Below are positions 9,967-21,040 of a stretch of 64,000 nucleotides of DNA, one piece after another. The translations under genes and the position numbers were made by a program. The first letter of the stretch is position 1. Each line of letters opens with the position of its first letter. The notes below the pieces were generated by a model. That model did not search any database and had not been told where the DNA came from. It saw only the letters and a list, made by a program, of their open reading frames with translations. This DNA comes from Pseudomonas fluorescens (GTDB lineage: Bacteria > Pseudomonadota > Gammaproteobacteria > Pseudomonadales > Pseudomonadaceae): contig NZ_VCNJ01000011.1 in NCBI RefSeq assembly GCF_005938625.1, positions 1 through 64,000 on the forward strand. The letters run 5' to 3'.

Positions 9967-10046
9967 AGCTGCAAGCTTCAAGTTTCAAGCCACAAGTTCA
10001 AAGCGAGCGGAGTGGCTGGAAGCTTGTAGCTTGCGGCTTGTAGCTT
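9967..10046. repeat. Imperfect palindrome between sucB and lpdG
   Basis: AGCTGCAAGCTTCAAG... and CTTGCGGCTTGTAGCT form a long imperfect inverted repeat inside the operon. It resembles the AGCTTGCAGCTTG repeats I remember from other Pseudomonas intergenic regions. It ends just before a good ribosome site (AAGAGGA) for lpdG. Confidence 0.6.
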
Positions 10047-10069
10047 TATTGCTAAAGAGGATTTTTTGA

Positions 10070-11506
<1,437 letters not shown>

Positions 11507-11589
11507 CAGACAATAAGAAACCACGGCGGTAACGGCCCGTCGTGAGCCTTGCGAGCAAGTCTCACCGCGGAATGTCCGCTGGACGCAGT

Positions 11590-11612
11590 CTTGCGTAGCT
11601 CAGCTACGCAAG
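11590..11612. other. Perfect palindrome upstream of sucC
   Basis: CTTGCGTAGCT and AGCTACGCAAG are exact reverse complements around a single C (11-bp arms). It lies in the 182-base lpdG-sucC spacer. It could be a protein site or an mRNA hairpin; no T-run follows. Confidence 0.5.
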
Positions 11613-11688
11613 CAGCAGTCACAGGTGGCGCGGCACTCAAACGAGCGCAGCGCCGAATGCGCAGTACCTAACGAAGACGGTAAAAAGC

Positions 11689-12855
11689 ATGAATCTTCAC
11701 GAGTATCAGGGTAAGCAGCTGTTCGCTGAATACGGCCTGCCAGTTTCCACTGGTTACGCAGTAGACACCCCGGAAGCAGCAGCAGAAGCTTGCGACAAAA
11801 TCGGCGGCAGCGAGTGGGTTGTCAAAGCCCAGGTCCACGCCGGTGGTCGCGGTAAAGCGGGCGGCGTCAAGCTGGTTCGCAGCAAAGAAGACGCCAAAGC
11901 CTTCGCACAGCAGTGGCTGGGCAAGCGTCTGGTGACTTACCAGACTGATGCCAATGGCCAGCCAGTCACCAAGATCCTGGTTGAATCGTGCACTGATATC
12001 GCTAAAGAGCTGTACCTGGGCGCTGTCGTTGACCGTTCGAGCCGTCGCATCGTGTTCATGGCTTCCACCGAAGGTGGCGTGGACATCGAGAAGATCGCTC
12101 ACGACACTCCTGAAAAAATTCTCAAGGCCACTATCGATCCACTGGTTGGCGCTCAGCCATTCCAGGGTCGCGAGCTGGCATTCCAGCTGGGTCTGGAAGG
12201 CAAGCAGGTTGCTCAGTTCGCCAAGATCTTCGTAGGTCTGGCCAAACTGTTCAAGGATCACGACCTGGCTCTGCTGGAAGTGAACCCGCTGGTGATCAAG
12301 GCTGACGGCGATCTGCACTGCCTGGACGCCAAGATCAACATCGACGCCAACGCAATGTATCGTCAGCCTAAGCTGAAGACTTTCCACGATCCGTCGCAAG
12401 ACGATCCGCGCGAAGCGCACGCTGCCAAGTTCGAACTGAACTACGTAGCACTGGAAGGCAACATCGGCTGCATGGTCAACGGTGCTGGCCTGGCCATGGG
12501 TACCATGGACATCGTCAACCTGCATGGCGGCAAGCCAGCCAACTTCCTCGACGTAGGTGGTGGCGCTACCAAGGAACGCGTAACTGAAGCGTTCAAGATC
12601 ATCCTGTCCGACACCAACGTCGCTGCAGTACTGGTCAACATCTTCGGCGGCATCGTTCGCTGCGACATGATTGCCGAAGGCATCATCGGCGCTGTGAAAG
12701 AAGTCGGCGTGAAAATCCCGGTTGTTGTTCGCCTTGAAGGCAACAACGCTGAGCTGGGCGCTAAAGTACTGGCAGAAAGCGGTTTGAACATCATCGCTGC
12801 TACCAGCCTGACCGACGCTGCTCAACAAGTTGTCAAAGCTGCGGAGGGCAAATAA
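11689..12855 (+). CDS. sucC: Succinyl-CoA synthetase beta subunit
   Basis: ADP-forming succinate-CoA ligase beta chain, which makes ATP or GTP while converting succinyl-CoA to succinate. The 388 residues begin [16 protein letters not shown], the ATP-grasp start typical of SucC. The nucleotide-binding [17 protein letters not shown] and the C-terminal [12 protein letters not shown] and [10 protein letters not shown] motifs are present. The stop codon overlaps the sucD start by one base (TAATG), so the two subunits are probably translationally coupled. Confidence 0.98.
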   Translation: MNLHEYQGKQLFAEYGLPVSTGYAVDTPEAAAEACDKIGGSEWVVKAQVHAGGRGKAGGVKLVRSKEDAKAFAQQWLGKRLVTYQTDANGQPVTKILVESCTDIAKELYLGAVVDRSSRRIVFMASTEGGVDIEKIAHDTPEKILKATIDPLVGAQPFQGRELAFQLGLEGKQVAQFAKIFVGLAKLFKDHDLALLEVNPLVIKADGDLHCLDAKINIDANAMYRQPKLKTFHDPSQDDPREAHAAKFELNYVALEGNIGCMVNGAGLAMGTMDIVNLHGGKPANFLDVGGGATKERVTEAFKIILSDTNVAAVLVNIFGGIVRCDMIAEGIIGAVKEVGVKIPVVVRLEGNNAELGAKVLAESGLNIIAATSLTDAAQQVVKAAEGK

Positions 12856-13736
12856 TGAGCGTCCTGATCAATAAAGACACCAAAGTTATCTGCCAGGGTA
12901 TTACCGGTTCGCAAGGTAGTTTCCACACCCAGCAAGCCATCGAATACGGCACCAAGATGGTTGGTGGCGTTACTCCTGGCAAAGGCGGCACCGAGCACCT
13001 GGGTCTGCCAGTGTTCAACACCGTTAAAGATGCAGTAGAAGCCACTGGCGCTACCGCTTCCGTGATCTACGTTCCGGCTCCTTTCTGCAAAGATTCGATC
13101 CTGGAAGCGGCATTCGGCGGCATCAAGCTGATCGTTTGCATCACCGAAGGCATTCCTACCCTGGACATGCTGGACGCTAAAGTTAAGTGCGACGAGCTGG
13201 GTGTAGTCCTGATCGGCCCTAACTGCCCAGGCGTTATCACTCCGGGCGAGTGCAAGATCGGCATCATGCCAGGTCACATTCACTTGCCAGGCAAGGTCGG
13301 TATCGTTTCGCGTTCCGGCACCCTGACCTACGAAGCTGTCAAGCAGACTACTGACGCCGGTTTCGGTCAGTCGACTTGCGTCGGCATCGGTGGTGATCCG
13401 ATCCCGGGTTCGAACTTCATCGACATCCTGAAGCTGTTCCAGGAAGACCCGAAGACCGAAGCGATCGTAATGATCGGCGAGATCGGCGGTTCGGCTGAAG
13501 AAGAAGCGGCTGCCTACATCAAGGCACACGTGACCAAGCCGGTTGTTTCCTACATCGCTGGTGTGACTGCTCCTCCGGGCAAGCGCATGGGCCATGCTGG
13601 CGCAATCATCTCTGGCGGCAAAGGCACTGCAGACGAGAAATTCGCTGCGCTGCAAGACGCAGGTGTAAAAACCGTGCGTTCGCTGGCAGACATCGGCAAG
13701 GCCCTGGCCGAGCTGACCGGTTGGGCTGTCAAGTAA
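12855..13736 (+). CDS. sucD: Succinyl-CoA synthetase alpha subunit
   Basis: Alpha chain of succinate-CoA ligase, 293 residues. The Rossmann CoA-binding part begins with [20 protein letters not shown], and His247 ([11 protein letters not shown]) is the phosphorylated catalytic histidine. It is the last gene of the sdh-suc operon: a strong intrinsic terminator follows about 30 bases past the stop. Confidence 0.98.
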   Translation: MSVLINKDTKVICQGITGSQGSFHTQQAIEYGTKMVGGVTPGKGGTEHLGLPVFNTVKDAVEATGATASVIYVPAPFCKDSILEAAFGGIKLIVCITEGIPTLDMLDAKVKCDELGVVLIGPNCPGVITPGECKIGIMPGHIHLPGKVGIVSRSGTLTYEAVKQTTDAGFGQSTCVGIGGDPIPGSNFIDILKLFQEDPKTEAIVMIGEIGGSAEEEAAAYIKAHVTKPVVSYIAGVTAPPGKRMGHAGAIISGGKGTADEKFAALQDAGVKTVRSLADIGKALAELTGWAVK

Positions 13737-13766
13737 GCCTCGCGCTTAGCTGACGCTTTACCAAAC

Positions 13767-13796
13767 AAAGGCCACCTTCGGGTGGCCTTTGTCGTT
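13767..13796 (+). terminator. sucD / operon terminator
   Basis: AAAGGCCACC-TTCG-GGTGGCCTTT, a perfect 10-bp stem with a UUCG tetraloop, followed by a T-rich tract. It ends the sdh-suc operon. Confidence 0.85.
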
Positions 13797-14055
13797 TCTG
13801 GCGTTCGATGATTTATAGGCTTCCGCCCAATTACATGCAAAAACGCGACACGGAAACGTCGCGTATCGGATAGTTCGCCCTCTAACAGTGCGTTTGCAAG
13901 TCAAATTCGTTAGGCTAGCAGCCATTTTTGCGTCTGCCGCCCACAAGGCATGCAACGCGCTTTAAGGGTCAGTCCCATACGGATCGACAGCATTTCCCTA
14001 ATTACACAGGGCAATCCCCCTCTAAATTCCGATTCAGTAGTGTGGTATTACCTTA
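13797..14055. other. Upstream region of brnQ, no gene seen
   Basis: About 260 non-coding bases follow the sucD terminator. The 65-codon minus-strand frame here has no ribosome site or recognisable sequence. The brnQ promoter must lie in this stretch, but I could not pick one with confidence. Confidence 0.5.
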
Positions 14056-15369
14056 ATGAAAGTTTTGAAAGGTCAGGACATCCTGGCACTTGGTTTTATG
14101 ACGTTTGCTCTGTTCGTTGGGGCTGGCAACATCATTTTCCCGCCTATCGTGGGCTTGCAGGCCGGACCTCACGTCTGGATGGCCGCGCTGGGCTTCCTGA
14201 TCACCGCGGTGGGTTTGCCGGTGATCACTGTCGTTGCACTGGCCAAGGTCGGTGGGGCAATGGATGCGCTGAGCAGCCCGATCGGCAAGATCGCTGGCGG
14301 CATTCTCGCGGCCGCCTGCTATCTGGCGGTCGGGCCGTTGTTCGCCACCCCGCGTACTGCGACTGTGTCCTTTGAAGTCGGTCTGGCGCCGTTGACCGGC
14401 GAAAGCCCGTTGGCACTGTTCCTCTATAGCTCGGTGTACTTCCTGCTGGTGTTCTTCATCTCGCTCTACCCTGGGCGTTTGCTGGACACTGTTGGCCGTT
14501 TCCTCGCGCCGTTGAAGATCATCGCGCTGGCAGTGCTCGGTATCGCTGCATTCGCCTTGCCGGCCGGCGACATCGGTCACGGCACACCGGAGTACGTGGC
14601 GGCACCGTTCTCCCAAGGCTTTATCAATGGTTACCTGACCATGGATACCTTGGGTGCACTGGTGTTCGGCATCGTCATCGTTAACGCGATTCGCTCCCGT
14701 GGCGTCGAGTCGCCGGCGCTGATCACCCGTTACGCGATCATCGCTGGCCTGATCGCCGGCGTAGGTCTGGCGCTGGTATATATCAGCCTGTTCCGTCTCG
14801 GTTCCGGCAGCCACGAAGTGGCCGTGGGCGCGACCAACGGCGCGGCGGTATTGCATGCATACGTGCAACACACCTTCGGTTCGCTGGGTAGCGGTTTCCT
14901 CGCGGTGCTGATCTCACTGGCGTGTCTGGTGACGGCGGTCGGTCTGACTTGTGCGTGTGCCGAATACTTCAGCCGTGTGCTGCCATTGTCCTACAAGACC
15001 CTGGTGATCATTCTGGCGGCGTTCTCGCTGCTGGTGTCCAACCTGGGCCTGACCAAGCTGATTGCCTTCTCGATTCCGGTGCTGACCGCGATCTATCCGC
15101 CGTGCATCGTGTTGGTGGCACTGAGCTTCTGCAAAGACTTCTGGCATGAGCACGGCCGTATCCTCGGTCCGGTGATGCTGGTGTCGTTCATCTTCGGCAC
15201 CATCGACGCGCTGAAAGGCGCCGGTCTGGCCGGCTGGATGCCATCGCAGTTGTCCCACCTGCCACTGAGCGAGCAGGGCCTGGCATGGCTGGTGCCGTGC
15301 GTGATGACCCTGGTGGTCGCAGTCGTTTGCGATCGCCTGCTGGGCAAGCGCAGCGAAGCAGTTGCGTGA
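14056..15369 (+). CDS. brnQ: Branched-chain amino acid carrier (BrnQ)
   Basis: Inner-membrane symporter for leucine, isoleucine and valine (LIVCS family), driven by Na+ in the characterised P. aeruginosa BraB/BraZ homologues. It has 437 residues with about twelve hydrophobic segments. The first helix has the family pattern [18 protein letters not shown] (about 17-34). Monocistronic: its own upstream region and a terminator at 15414. Confidence 0.95.
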   Translation: MKVLKGQDILALGFMTFALFVGAGNIIFPPIVGLQAGPHVWMAALGFLITAVGLPVITVVALAKVGGAMDALSSPIGKIAGGILAAACYLAVGPLFATPRTATVSFEVGLAPLTGESPLALFLYSSVYFLLVFFISLYPGRLLDTVGRFLAPLKIIALAVLGIAAFALPAGDIGHGTPEYVAAPFSQGFINGYLTMDTLGALVFGIVIVNAIRSRGVESPALITRYAIIAGLIAGVGLALVYISLFRLGSGSHEVAVGATNGAAVLHAYVQHTFGSLGSGFLAVLISLACLVTAVGLTCACAEYFSRVLPLSYKTLVIILAAFSLLVSNLGLTKLIAFSIPVLTAIYPPCIVLVALSFCKDFWHEHGRILGPVMLVSFIFGTIDALKGAGLAGWMPSQLSHLPLSEQGLAWLVPCVMTLVVAVVCDRLLGKRSEAVA

Positions 15370-15413
15370 CGTTGTCTGACTCGCCAAAAGCGGGTCTTCA
15401 ACGCTTAAACAGA

Positions 15414-15447
15414 AATGCCCCGTATCAATCGATACGGGGCATTTTTT
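15414..15447 (+). terminator. brnQ terminator
   Basis: AATGCCCCGTATC-AATC-GATACGGGGCATT, a 13-bp perfect stem followed by a T-run. Confidence 0.9.
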
Positions 15448-15507
15448 ATGCGCGTCAGGCAGTGTCTTTTTCCCTGAGCTAACGTCGAAGGGTTGCCGAA
15501 ATCTCAA

Positions 15508-15597
15508 TGTGGGAGCGAGCCTGCTCGCGAAAGCGGCGTATCGCGCAACATTGATGGCGGCTGACACACCGCTTTCGCGAGCAGGCTCGCTCCCACA
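15508..15597. repeat. REP pair, family A (inverted)
   Basis: TGTGGGAGCGAGCCTGCTCGCGAA is followed, after about 40 bases, by the reverse complement TTCGCGAGCAGGCTCGCTCCCACA. This is the GTGGGAGCGAGC-type REP doublet seen at four other places in this window. It lies between the brnQ terminator and the DUF599 gene. Confidence 0.9.
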
Positions 15598-15634
15598 GGT
15601 AATCAGTGCGTGTACACACCTCACAAGGAATTGC

Positions 15635-16372
15635 ATGTCGTTCATCCAAGCCAACCTGATCCACCTGCTCGCGGCCGTCTGGTTTGTCATCTGCTGGGGC
15701 GGTTATACCCGTTATGCCTCCTGGAAGGGTCGCGATACAGCATGTCTGGCGAGCGTGCTGCACCTGTACCGCGAAGACTGGATGCGCCGAATGCTGCTGC
15801 GTGACAACCGCATCGCCGACGCCAGTGTGATCGGTAACCTTGAGCGCAACGCCTCGTTCTTCGCCTCCAGCACGCTGATTATCCTCGCCGGTATTCTTAC
15901 GGTGCTTGGCGCATCGGAGCGGGCAGTGTCGTTGCTGGCCGATATTCCGATGGTGCAACAGGCGTCGCAGGGCATGTCGGAAATCAAGTTGCTGTGTCTG
16001 GCGATGGTGTTCGTTTATGCCTTCTTCACCTTCAGTTGGTGCATGCGCCAGTACAACTTTGCCGCCGTGCTGGTGGGTTCGGCGCCGATGATCGGTGAGC
16101 GACATGTCTCCGAGCAGGAGCGCAAGGCGTTCGCTGCGCGGGCAGCACGGGTGATTTCGATGGCGGCCAACCAGTTCAACTTCGGTTTGCGCTCCTATTA
16201 CTTCGGCATGACCATGCTGGCGTGGTTCGTCAGCCCGTGGCTGTTCATGCTGATGAGCGCCGGCGTGGTACTGGTCTTGTACCGCCGCGAGTTTCATTCC
16301 GACGTTCTCGATGTAATGGTCTATACCCCTACAGAGGCGCCGATCCCTGAGGCGAACAAAGAGGCTGCTTGA
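15635..16372 (+). CDS. DUF599 membrane protein
   Basis: This 245-residue inner-membrane protein matches what I remember of the DUF599 family: an N-terminal helix with AAVWFVICWGGYTRYA, conserved WMRRMLLRDNRIADAS, then three further hydrophobic segments (about 70-95, 115-140, 190-215). Its function is unknown. ATG 15635 is chosen because AAGGA sits eight bases before it and the frame upstream only reads through the REP repeat. The stop overlaps the next gene (TGATG), so the two are co-translated. Confidence 0.8.
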   Translation: MSFIQANLIHLLAAVWFVICWGGYTRYASWKGRDTACLASVLHLYREDWMRRMLLRDNRIADASVIGNLERNASFFASSTLIILAGILTVLGASERAVSLLADIPMVQQASQGMSEIKLLCLAMVFVYAFFTFSWCMRQYNFAAVLVGSAPMIGERHVSEQERKAFAARAARVISMAANQFNFGLRSYYFGMTMLAWFVSPWLFMLMSAGVVLVLYRREFHSDVLDVMVYTPTEAPIPEANKEAA

Positions 16373-16773
16373 TGAGTATTCCGTTTTGGTGTGTGTTTAT
16401 CAGTGCATTGTTGATTTACATCGCGCGCATGCCGGTCGGCAAGGCGATGAAAGAGCAGGGCGGTTACAACAATCACCTGCCGCGCCAGCAACAGGCGCAA
16501 CTGACTGGCTATGGCGCGAGGGCGCTGGCGGCACATCAGAACAGTATCGAAGCGTTCATATTGTTCGCCGTGGGCGTGCTGATGGCGCACACCACGCAAA
16601 CAGCAGGCTGGTTGATCGATACATTGGCGATCATATTTGTCATCGCCCGTCTCCTTTACTTGTGGTTCTACCTGGCCGACATGCCCAAGCTGCGCAGTCT
16701 GGTCTGGCTAGTTGGCTTAGTGTGTTCGCTGTTGCTGATGATTAGTCCGACTTTTAGAACTGTCTTGCTCTAA
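16372..16773 (+). CDS. MAPEG-family membrane protein
   Basis: 133-residue integral membrane protein with four hydrophobic helices. The segment ALAAHQNSIEAFILFAVGVLMAH (about 51-73) carries the HxNxxE signature of MAPEG proteins (eicosanoid and glutathione metabolism superfamily). The substrate in bacteria is unknown. It overlaps the DUF599 stop by one base. A bidirectional terminator follows. Confidence 0.85.
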   Translation: MSIPFWCVFISALLIYIARMPVGKAMKEQGGYNNHLPRQQQAQLTGYGARALAAHQNSIEAFILFAVGVLMAHTTQTAGWLIDTLAIIFVIARLLYLWFYLADMPKLRSLVWLVGLVCSLLLMISPTFRTVLL

Positions 16774-16803
16774 TTCAGGCGTGACCCTAAATGACAGGCA
16801 AAA

Positions 16804-16831
16804 GAAAACCCGCACTTGGCGGGTTTTCTTT
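16804..16831. terminator. Bidirectional terminator
   Basis: GAAAACCCGC-ACTTG-GCGGGTTTTC followed by TTTTTT; the left arm also gives a T-run on the minus strand. It lies between the MAPEG gene (+) and the lipoprotein gene (-). Confidence 0.85.
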
Positions 16832-16851
16832 TTTCTGCAGCAAAAAGCGAA

Positions 16852-17088
16852 TTATTGCTTCTTGGCAGCTTCTTCTTGCGCGGCGGCGTTCGATTCAGCC
16901 TGAGCTTTGGCAGCTTCGGCGTTTTCTTTCGCAGCGTCGTTCACTTTATCCTGAGCTTTGTTCATGTCTTGCTGAGCTTGTTCAGCATGTTGGTTGGCAT
17001 CTTGAGCTTTGTCCTCGGATTTTTTATCGCAGGCAGCGAGACCGAGGGAAGCGGTCAACATCAAGGCAATAGCTAAAGTCTTACGCAT
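16852..17088 (-). CDS. Small Ala/Gln-rich lipoprotein
   Basis: 78-residue secreted lipoprotein. The N-terminal signal peptide ends in the lipobox LGLAAC (Cys20); the mature part is charged and rich in Ala, Gln, Glu and Lys in a heptad-like arrangement, suggesting one long helix or coiled coil. It resembles small Lpp-like or entericidin-like lipoproteins in composition only; I cannot name a family. The start is the ATG whose upstream complement carries GGAGAAAC; the frame upstream of that lacks coding character. Confidence 0.75.
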   Translation of the reverse strand: MRKTLAIALMLTASLGLAACDKKSEDKAQDANQHAEQAQQDMNKAQDKVNDAAKENAEAAKAQAESNAAAQEEAAKKQ

Positions 17089-17246
17089 GGGGTGTTTCTC
17101 CTTATGGAAAATAACTACTGGCCTTAAGAGCTTGGCGCTGAGGGTTAAGTTCCTCATTTCTTTCAGATATATAAGTTTGTTTTTAAGCGGAACTTTTGCT
17201 GTATTCCTTACTACTGGCAAAGGGCTCTAACGAGAGTAATTATCAA

Positions 17247-17723
17247 ATGGCCGAAAACCCCGTTTTTGAGCGCGCGACGCGGTTTCTCTCCGCACTGCGA
17301 CACTGTCAGGTACTCGGATTGCGCGTGCACAGCGCGTCCAGCGAAGGGCTTACGGTGATCCTTCCGTACAGCACGAAAATCGTCGGTAATCCACAGAGCG
17401 GCGTGATCCACGGCGGCGCAATTACCTCGTTGATGGACACCGCCTGCGGAATGTCCACACTGTGCGTTTTGCCGGAATTCGAGGTGTGCCCCACGCTCGA
17501 CCTGCGCATCGACTACATGCATTCCGCCGAACCCGATAAAGATGTGTATGGCTTCGCCCAGTGCTACCGGGTGACTACCGACGTGATCTTCGCTCGCGGT
17601 TTCGCCTATCAGGACGATCCCGAGCAGCCGATCGCCCATGTGGTCGGAACGTTCATGCGCATGGGTAAGGGCCTCAAAGGCACCAAAGGCTTTGGCGGCG
17701 CGATAAAGGGAGAAGGGCAATGA
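17247..17723 (+). CDS. PaaI-type thioesterase 1
   Basis: 158-residue hotdog-fold acyl-CoA thioesterase. The signature GNPQSGVIHGGAITSLMDTACGMS (about 51-74) holds the HGG active-site loop, and LRIDYMHSA follows. The substrate is unknown. ATG 17247 replaces an upstream TTG-initiated extension that lacks a ribosome site. It overlaps the second thioesterase gene by four bases (ATGA). The pair probably act together, perhaps on related acyl-CoAs (inference from arrangement). Confidence 0.85.
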   Translation: MAENPVFERATRFLSALRHCQVLGLRVHSASSEGLTVILPYSTKIVGNPQSGVIHGGAITSLMDTACGMSTLCVLPEFEVCPTLDLRIDYMHSAEPDKDVYGFAQCYRVTTDVIFARGFAYQDDPEQPIAHVVGTFMRMGKGLKGTKGFGGAIKGEGQ

Positions 17724-18172
17724 GCGACGACCTGAAGCAGCAGTTGCAGCAGGCTCACGCTCAGGGCGACTACGCGCCGCTGTTGCAGTTGATTCCTTAC
17801 GCCGGGCTGATCGGCATCGAATGCTCACGCGTTGGGGATGAGTTGCTGTTCAAGCTGCCGGCGAACAAGGACAACATTGGTAACCCTTTATTGCCGGCAA
17901 TTCACGGTGGTGTCATTGCCGGGTTCATGGAGTTGGCAGCCGCGCTGCATTTGTTGATTTTCACCGAGACCCCGGGCGTACCGAAAATCATCGACTTCTC
18001 TCTCGATTACCTGCGCGCCGGGCAGTTCCGCGATACCTGGGCCAAGTGTCAGGTCTGCCGCCAGGGCCGGCGCGTCGCCAACGTCGCCATCACGGCCTGG
18101 CAAAGCACCGAAAGCGAACCGATTGCCACCGCGCGTGCGCACTTCAAAATCGATGAGCCCTTGAAATCCTGA
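17720..18172 (+). CDS. PaaI-type thioesterase 2
   Basis: 150-residue second hotdog protein, distantly related to its neighbour: [23 protein letters not shown] aligns with the active-site loop of the first, and [12 protein letters not shown] with its LRIDYMHSA. It is joined to the first gene by an ATGA overlap, so the pair may have arisen by duplication and could form a heteromeric enzyme. Function beyond probable acyl-CoA hydrolysis is not known. Confidence 0.85.
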   Translation: MSDDLKQQLQQAHAQGDYAPLLQLIPYAGLIGIECSRVGDELLFKLPANKDNIGNPLLPAIHGGVIAGFMELAAALHLLIFTETPGVPKIIDFSLDYLRAGQFRDTWAKCQVCRQGRRVANVAITAWQSTESEPIATARAHFKIDEPLKS

Positions 18173-18254
18173 ACAGCGCCCCAAACTCACAAGACAACCC
18201 GCCGCCGACCATTTCGGGTCGCGGCCACTGCCATCTGATTGGAGTTTGATGACC

Positions 18255-20159
18255 ATGAGTGTGGAAACTCAAAAGGAAACCCTGGGCTTCCAGACCGAGG
18301 TAAAGCAGCTGCTGCACCTCATGATCCATTCGCTGTATTCCAACAAGGAAATTTTCCTTCGCGAATTGATCTCGAACGCCTCTGACGCTGTCGACAAGCT
18401 GCGCTTCGAAGCCCTGGCCAAGCCAGAGTTGCTCGAAGGTGGCGCTGACCTGAAAATCCGTGTGAGCTTCGACAAAGACGCCAAGACCGTCACCCTCGAA
18501 GACAACGGTATCGGCATGAACCGTGACGATGTGATCACCCACCTGGGTACCATCGCCAAATCGGGCACCGCCGATTTCATGAAAAACCTCTCGGGCGATC
18601 AGAAGAAAGATTCGCACTTGATCGGCCAGTTCGGCGTAGGTTTCTACTCGGCGTTCATCGTGGCCGACCAGGTTGACGTGTACAGCCGTCGCGCCGGCAC
18701 TCCAGCCAGCGAAGGCGTGCACTGGTCGTCGAAAGGCGAGGGCGAGTTCGAAGTCGCCACCATCGACAAGCCAGAGCGCGGCACCCGTATCGTTCTGCAC
18801 CTGAAAGCGGCTGAAGACGAATTCGCTGATGGCTGGCGTCTGCGCAACATCATCAAGAAGTATTCCGATCACATCGCATTGCCGATCGAGCTGCCGAAAG
18901 AAGTCGCACCTGCTGAAGGTGAAGAGGCGCCGGTCGCTGAATGGGAAACCGTCAACCGCGCCAGCGCCCTGTGGACTCGTCCGCGCACTGAAGTGAAGGA
19001 CGAGGAATACCAGGAGTTCTACAAGCACATCGCCCACGACTTTGAAAACCCGCTGGCCTGGAGCCACAACAAAGTCGAAGGCAAGCTCGAGTACAGCTCG
19101 CTGCTGTACGTGCCGGCCCGCGCACCGTTCGACCTGTACCAACGTGAAGCGCCGAAAGGCCTGAAGCTGTACGTGCAACGCGTGTTCGTCATGGATCAGG
19201 CCGAGTCCTTCCTGCCGCTGTACCTGCGCTTCATCAAAGGCGTGGTCGATTCCAACGACCTGTCGCTGAACGTGTCGCGTGAGATTCTGCAGAAAGACCC
19301 GATCATCGATTCGATGAAGACCGCTCTGACCAAGCGCGTGCTCGACATGCTGGAAAAACTGGCGAAAAACGAGCCTGAGCAATACAAAGGCTTCTGGAAG
19401 AATTTCGGTCAGGTCATGAAAGAAGGCCCGGCTGAAGACTTCGCCAACAAAGAAAAAATTGCCGGTCTGCTGCGTTTCGCATCGACCAACGGCGACGACG
19501 GCGAGCAGATCGTCGGTCTGGCTGACTACCTGGCCCGCGCCAAGGAAGGTCAGGACAAGATCTACTACCTCACCGGCGAAACCTACGCGCAGGTCAAGAA
19601 CAGCCCGCACCTGGAAGTCTTCCGCAAGAAAGGCATCGAAGTGCTGCTGCTGACCGACCGCATCGACGAGTGGCTGATGAGCTACCTCAGCGAGTTCGAC
19701 GGCAAGACCTTTGTCGACGTGGCACGTGGTGATCTTGATCTGGGCAACCTGGACTCGGAAGAGGACAAGAAGGCCGCAGAAGAAGTCGCCAAGTCCAAAG
19801 AAGGTCTGGTTGAGCGTCTGAAAACCGCGTTGGGCGATTCTGTGGCGGAAGTCCGCGTATCGCATCGTCTGACCGATTCGCCGGCCATTCTGGCCATCGG
19901 CGAGCAGGATCTGGGTCTGCAAATGCGTCAGATCCTCGAAGCCAGCGGGCAGAAGGTGCCGGATTCGAAGCCGATCTTCGAATTCAACCCAAGCCACCCG
20001 CTGATCGAGAAACTCGATGGCGAGCAGAGCGAAGAGCGTTTTGGCGACCTGTCGCACATCCTCTTCGACCAGGCTGCGCTGGCGGCTGGTGACAGCTTGA
20101 AAGACCCGGCCGCCTACGTGCGCCGTCTGAACAAGCTGCTGGTTGAACTGTCAGCTTGA
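18255..20159 (+). CDS. htpG: Chaperone HtpG (bacterial Hsp90)
   Basis: ATP-dependent Hsp90 chaperone of 634 residues. The N-terminal GHKL ATPase domain has the conserved [20 protein letters not shown] and [11 protein letters not shown] segments. The middle and C-terminal dimerisation domains are full length. Two ATG codons (18249 and 18255) are possible; GGAG at 18241-18244 better suits 18255, giving [14 protein letters not shown] strong terminator follows. Confidence 0.97.
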   Translation: MSVETQKETLGFQTEVKQLLHLMIHSLYSNKEIFLRELISNASDAVDKLRFEALAKPELLEGGADLKIRVSFDKDAKTVTLEDNGIGMNRDDVITHLGTIAKSGTADFMKNLSGDQKKDSHLIGQFGVGFYSAFIVADQVDVYSRRAGTPASEGVHWSSKGEGEFEVATIDKPERGTRIVLHLKAAEDEFADGWRLRNIIKKYSDHIALPIELPKEVAPAEGEEAPVAEWETVNRASALWTRPRTEVKDEEYQEFYKHIAHDFENPLAWSHNKVEGKLEYSSLLYVPARAPFDLYQREAPKGLKLYVQRVFVMDQAESFLPLYLRFIKGVVDSNDLSLNVSREILQKDPIIDSMKTALTKRVLDMLEKLAKNEPEQYKGFWKNFGQVMKEGPAEDFANKEKIAGLLRFASTNGDDGEQIVGLADYLARAKEGQDKIYYLTGETYAQVKNSPHLEVFRKKGIEVLLLTDRIDEWLMSYLSEFDGKTFVDVARGDLDLGNLDSEEDKKAAEEVAKSKEGLVERLKTALGDSVAEVRVSHRLTDSPAILAIGEQDLGLQMRQILEASGQKVPDSKPIFEFNPSHPLIEKLDGEQSEERFGDLSHILFDQAALAAGDSLKDPAAYVRRLNKLLVELSA

Positions 20160-20170
20160 TCACGTTGTAG

Positions 20171-20196
20171 AAAAACCCGCTTCGGCGGGTTTTTTC
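20171..20196 (+). terminator. htpG terminator
   Basis: AAAAACCCGC-TTCG-GCGGGTTTTTT: a short GC stem with a UUCG-type loop and a long T-run. Confidence 0.9.
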
Positions 20197-20227
20197 ATTC
20201 TGGTGTTTAACAAATCAGGAGTCAGAA

Positions 20228-20956
20228 ATGAGCCAAGTCACTGTACGTTCCGTGGTCTATCAGATCGACGGCCAGCCTTATGAAGGTCGCCTGGCGTTCG
20301 ACGCCGAGCACAAAGGCGCGCGTCCGGGTTTGCTGATGGCGCCGAACTGGATGGGCGTCAGCGCCGGTGCAGAAGAAATCGCCAAATCGGTCGCGGCCAA
20401 GGGCTACGTGGTGTTGATCGCTGACGTTTACGGTCAGGCGGTGCGTCCGCAGAATGCTGATCAGGCGGGCGCGGCAATGATGCCGTTGAAGGATGACCGT
20501 GCGTTACTGCGCAAGCGTATGCAGGCGGCGTTCGAGCAGTTGCAGAAGCAGGGTGAAGCGACGGTTGATACGTCAAAACTGGCAGTGTTCGGTTTCTGCT
20601 TTGGCGGCTGCTGTGCGCTGGATCTGGCTCGCACGGGGGCGCGGGTGAAGGCTGCGGTGTCGTTCCACGGCACGCTGGATTCGCCGAACCCGGCCGATGC
20701 GCAGAACATCAAGGGCTCGGTGCTGGTGCTGCACGGTGCTGCCGACCCTTTGGTGCCGAAAGATCAGTTGCCGGCGTTTGAAGACGAGATGAATGCGGCG
20801 AAGGTCGATTGGCAGTTGCTGAGCTACGGCGGTGCTGTGCACTCGTTTACTGATCCGCATGCGAATGTGCCGGGCAAGATGATGTACGACGCGAAGACCG
20901 CCAAGCGCGCGTTCAAGTCGATGCATGATTTGCTGGATGAAGTGTTCAAGGGCTGA
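20228..20956 (+). CDS. Dienelactone hydrolase family protein
   Basis: 242-residue alpha/beta hydrolase of the dienelactone hydrolase family. The nucleophile motif GFCFGGC (about 118-124, with Cys in the usual place), a later Asp in GAADPLVP and the C-terminal His in YGGAVHSFTDP form the Cys/Asp/His triad. The true substrate is unknown; no aromatic-degradation genes are nearby. Convergent with pirin across a family-B REP. Confidence 0.88.
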   Translation: MSQVTVRSVVYQIDGQPYEGRLAFDAEHKGARPGLLMAPNWMGVSAGAEEIAKSVAAKGYVVLIADVYGQAVRPQNADQAGAAMMPLKDDRALLRKRMQAAFEQLQKQGEATVDTSKLAVFGFCFGGCCALDLARTGARVKAAVSFHGTLDSPNPADAQNIKGSVLVLHGAADPLVPKDQLPAFEDEMNAAKVDWQLLSYGGAVHSFTDPHANVPGKMMYDAKTAKRAFKSMHDLLDEVFKG

Positions 20957-20967
20957 TTTTTCAAGAT

Positions 20968-21038
20968 CAAAAGATCGCAGCCTGCGGCAGCTCCTACACG
21001 CGATCAATGTAGGAGCTGCCGCAGGCTGCGATCTTTTG
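20968..21038. repeat. REP pair, family B
   Basis: The two 31-base arms (20968-20998 and 21008-21038) are exact reverse complements around a nine-base spacer; each has the core GTAGGAGCTGCC...GCTGCGATC. This second REP family recurs at 47262, 52670 and 56384. It fills the gap between two convergent genes and may act as a transcription barrier. Confidence 0.9.
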
Positions 21039-21040
21039 CT

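Noticed and set aside
6332..9988. 1218-codon open frame on the minus strand
   Set aside because: It lies fully antisense to sucA and sucB, has no ribosome site and no recognisable domain; strong codon bias in high-GC genes leaves long open antisense frames.
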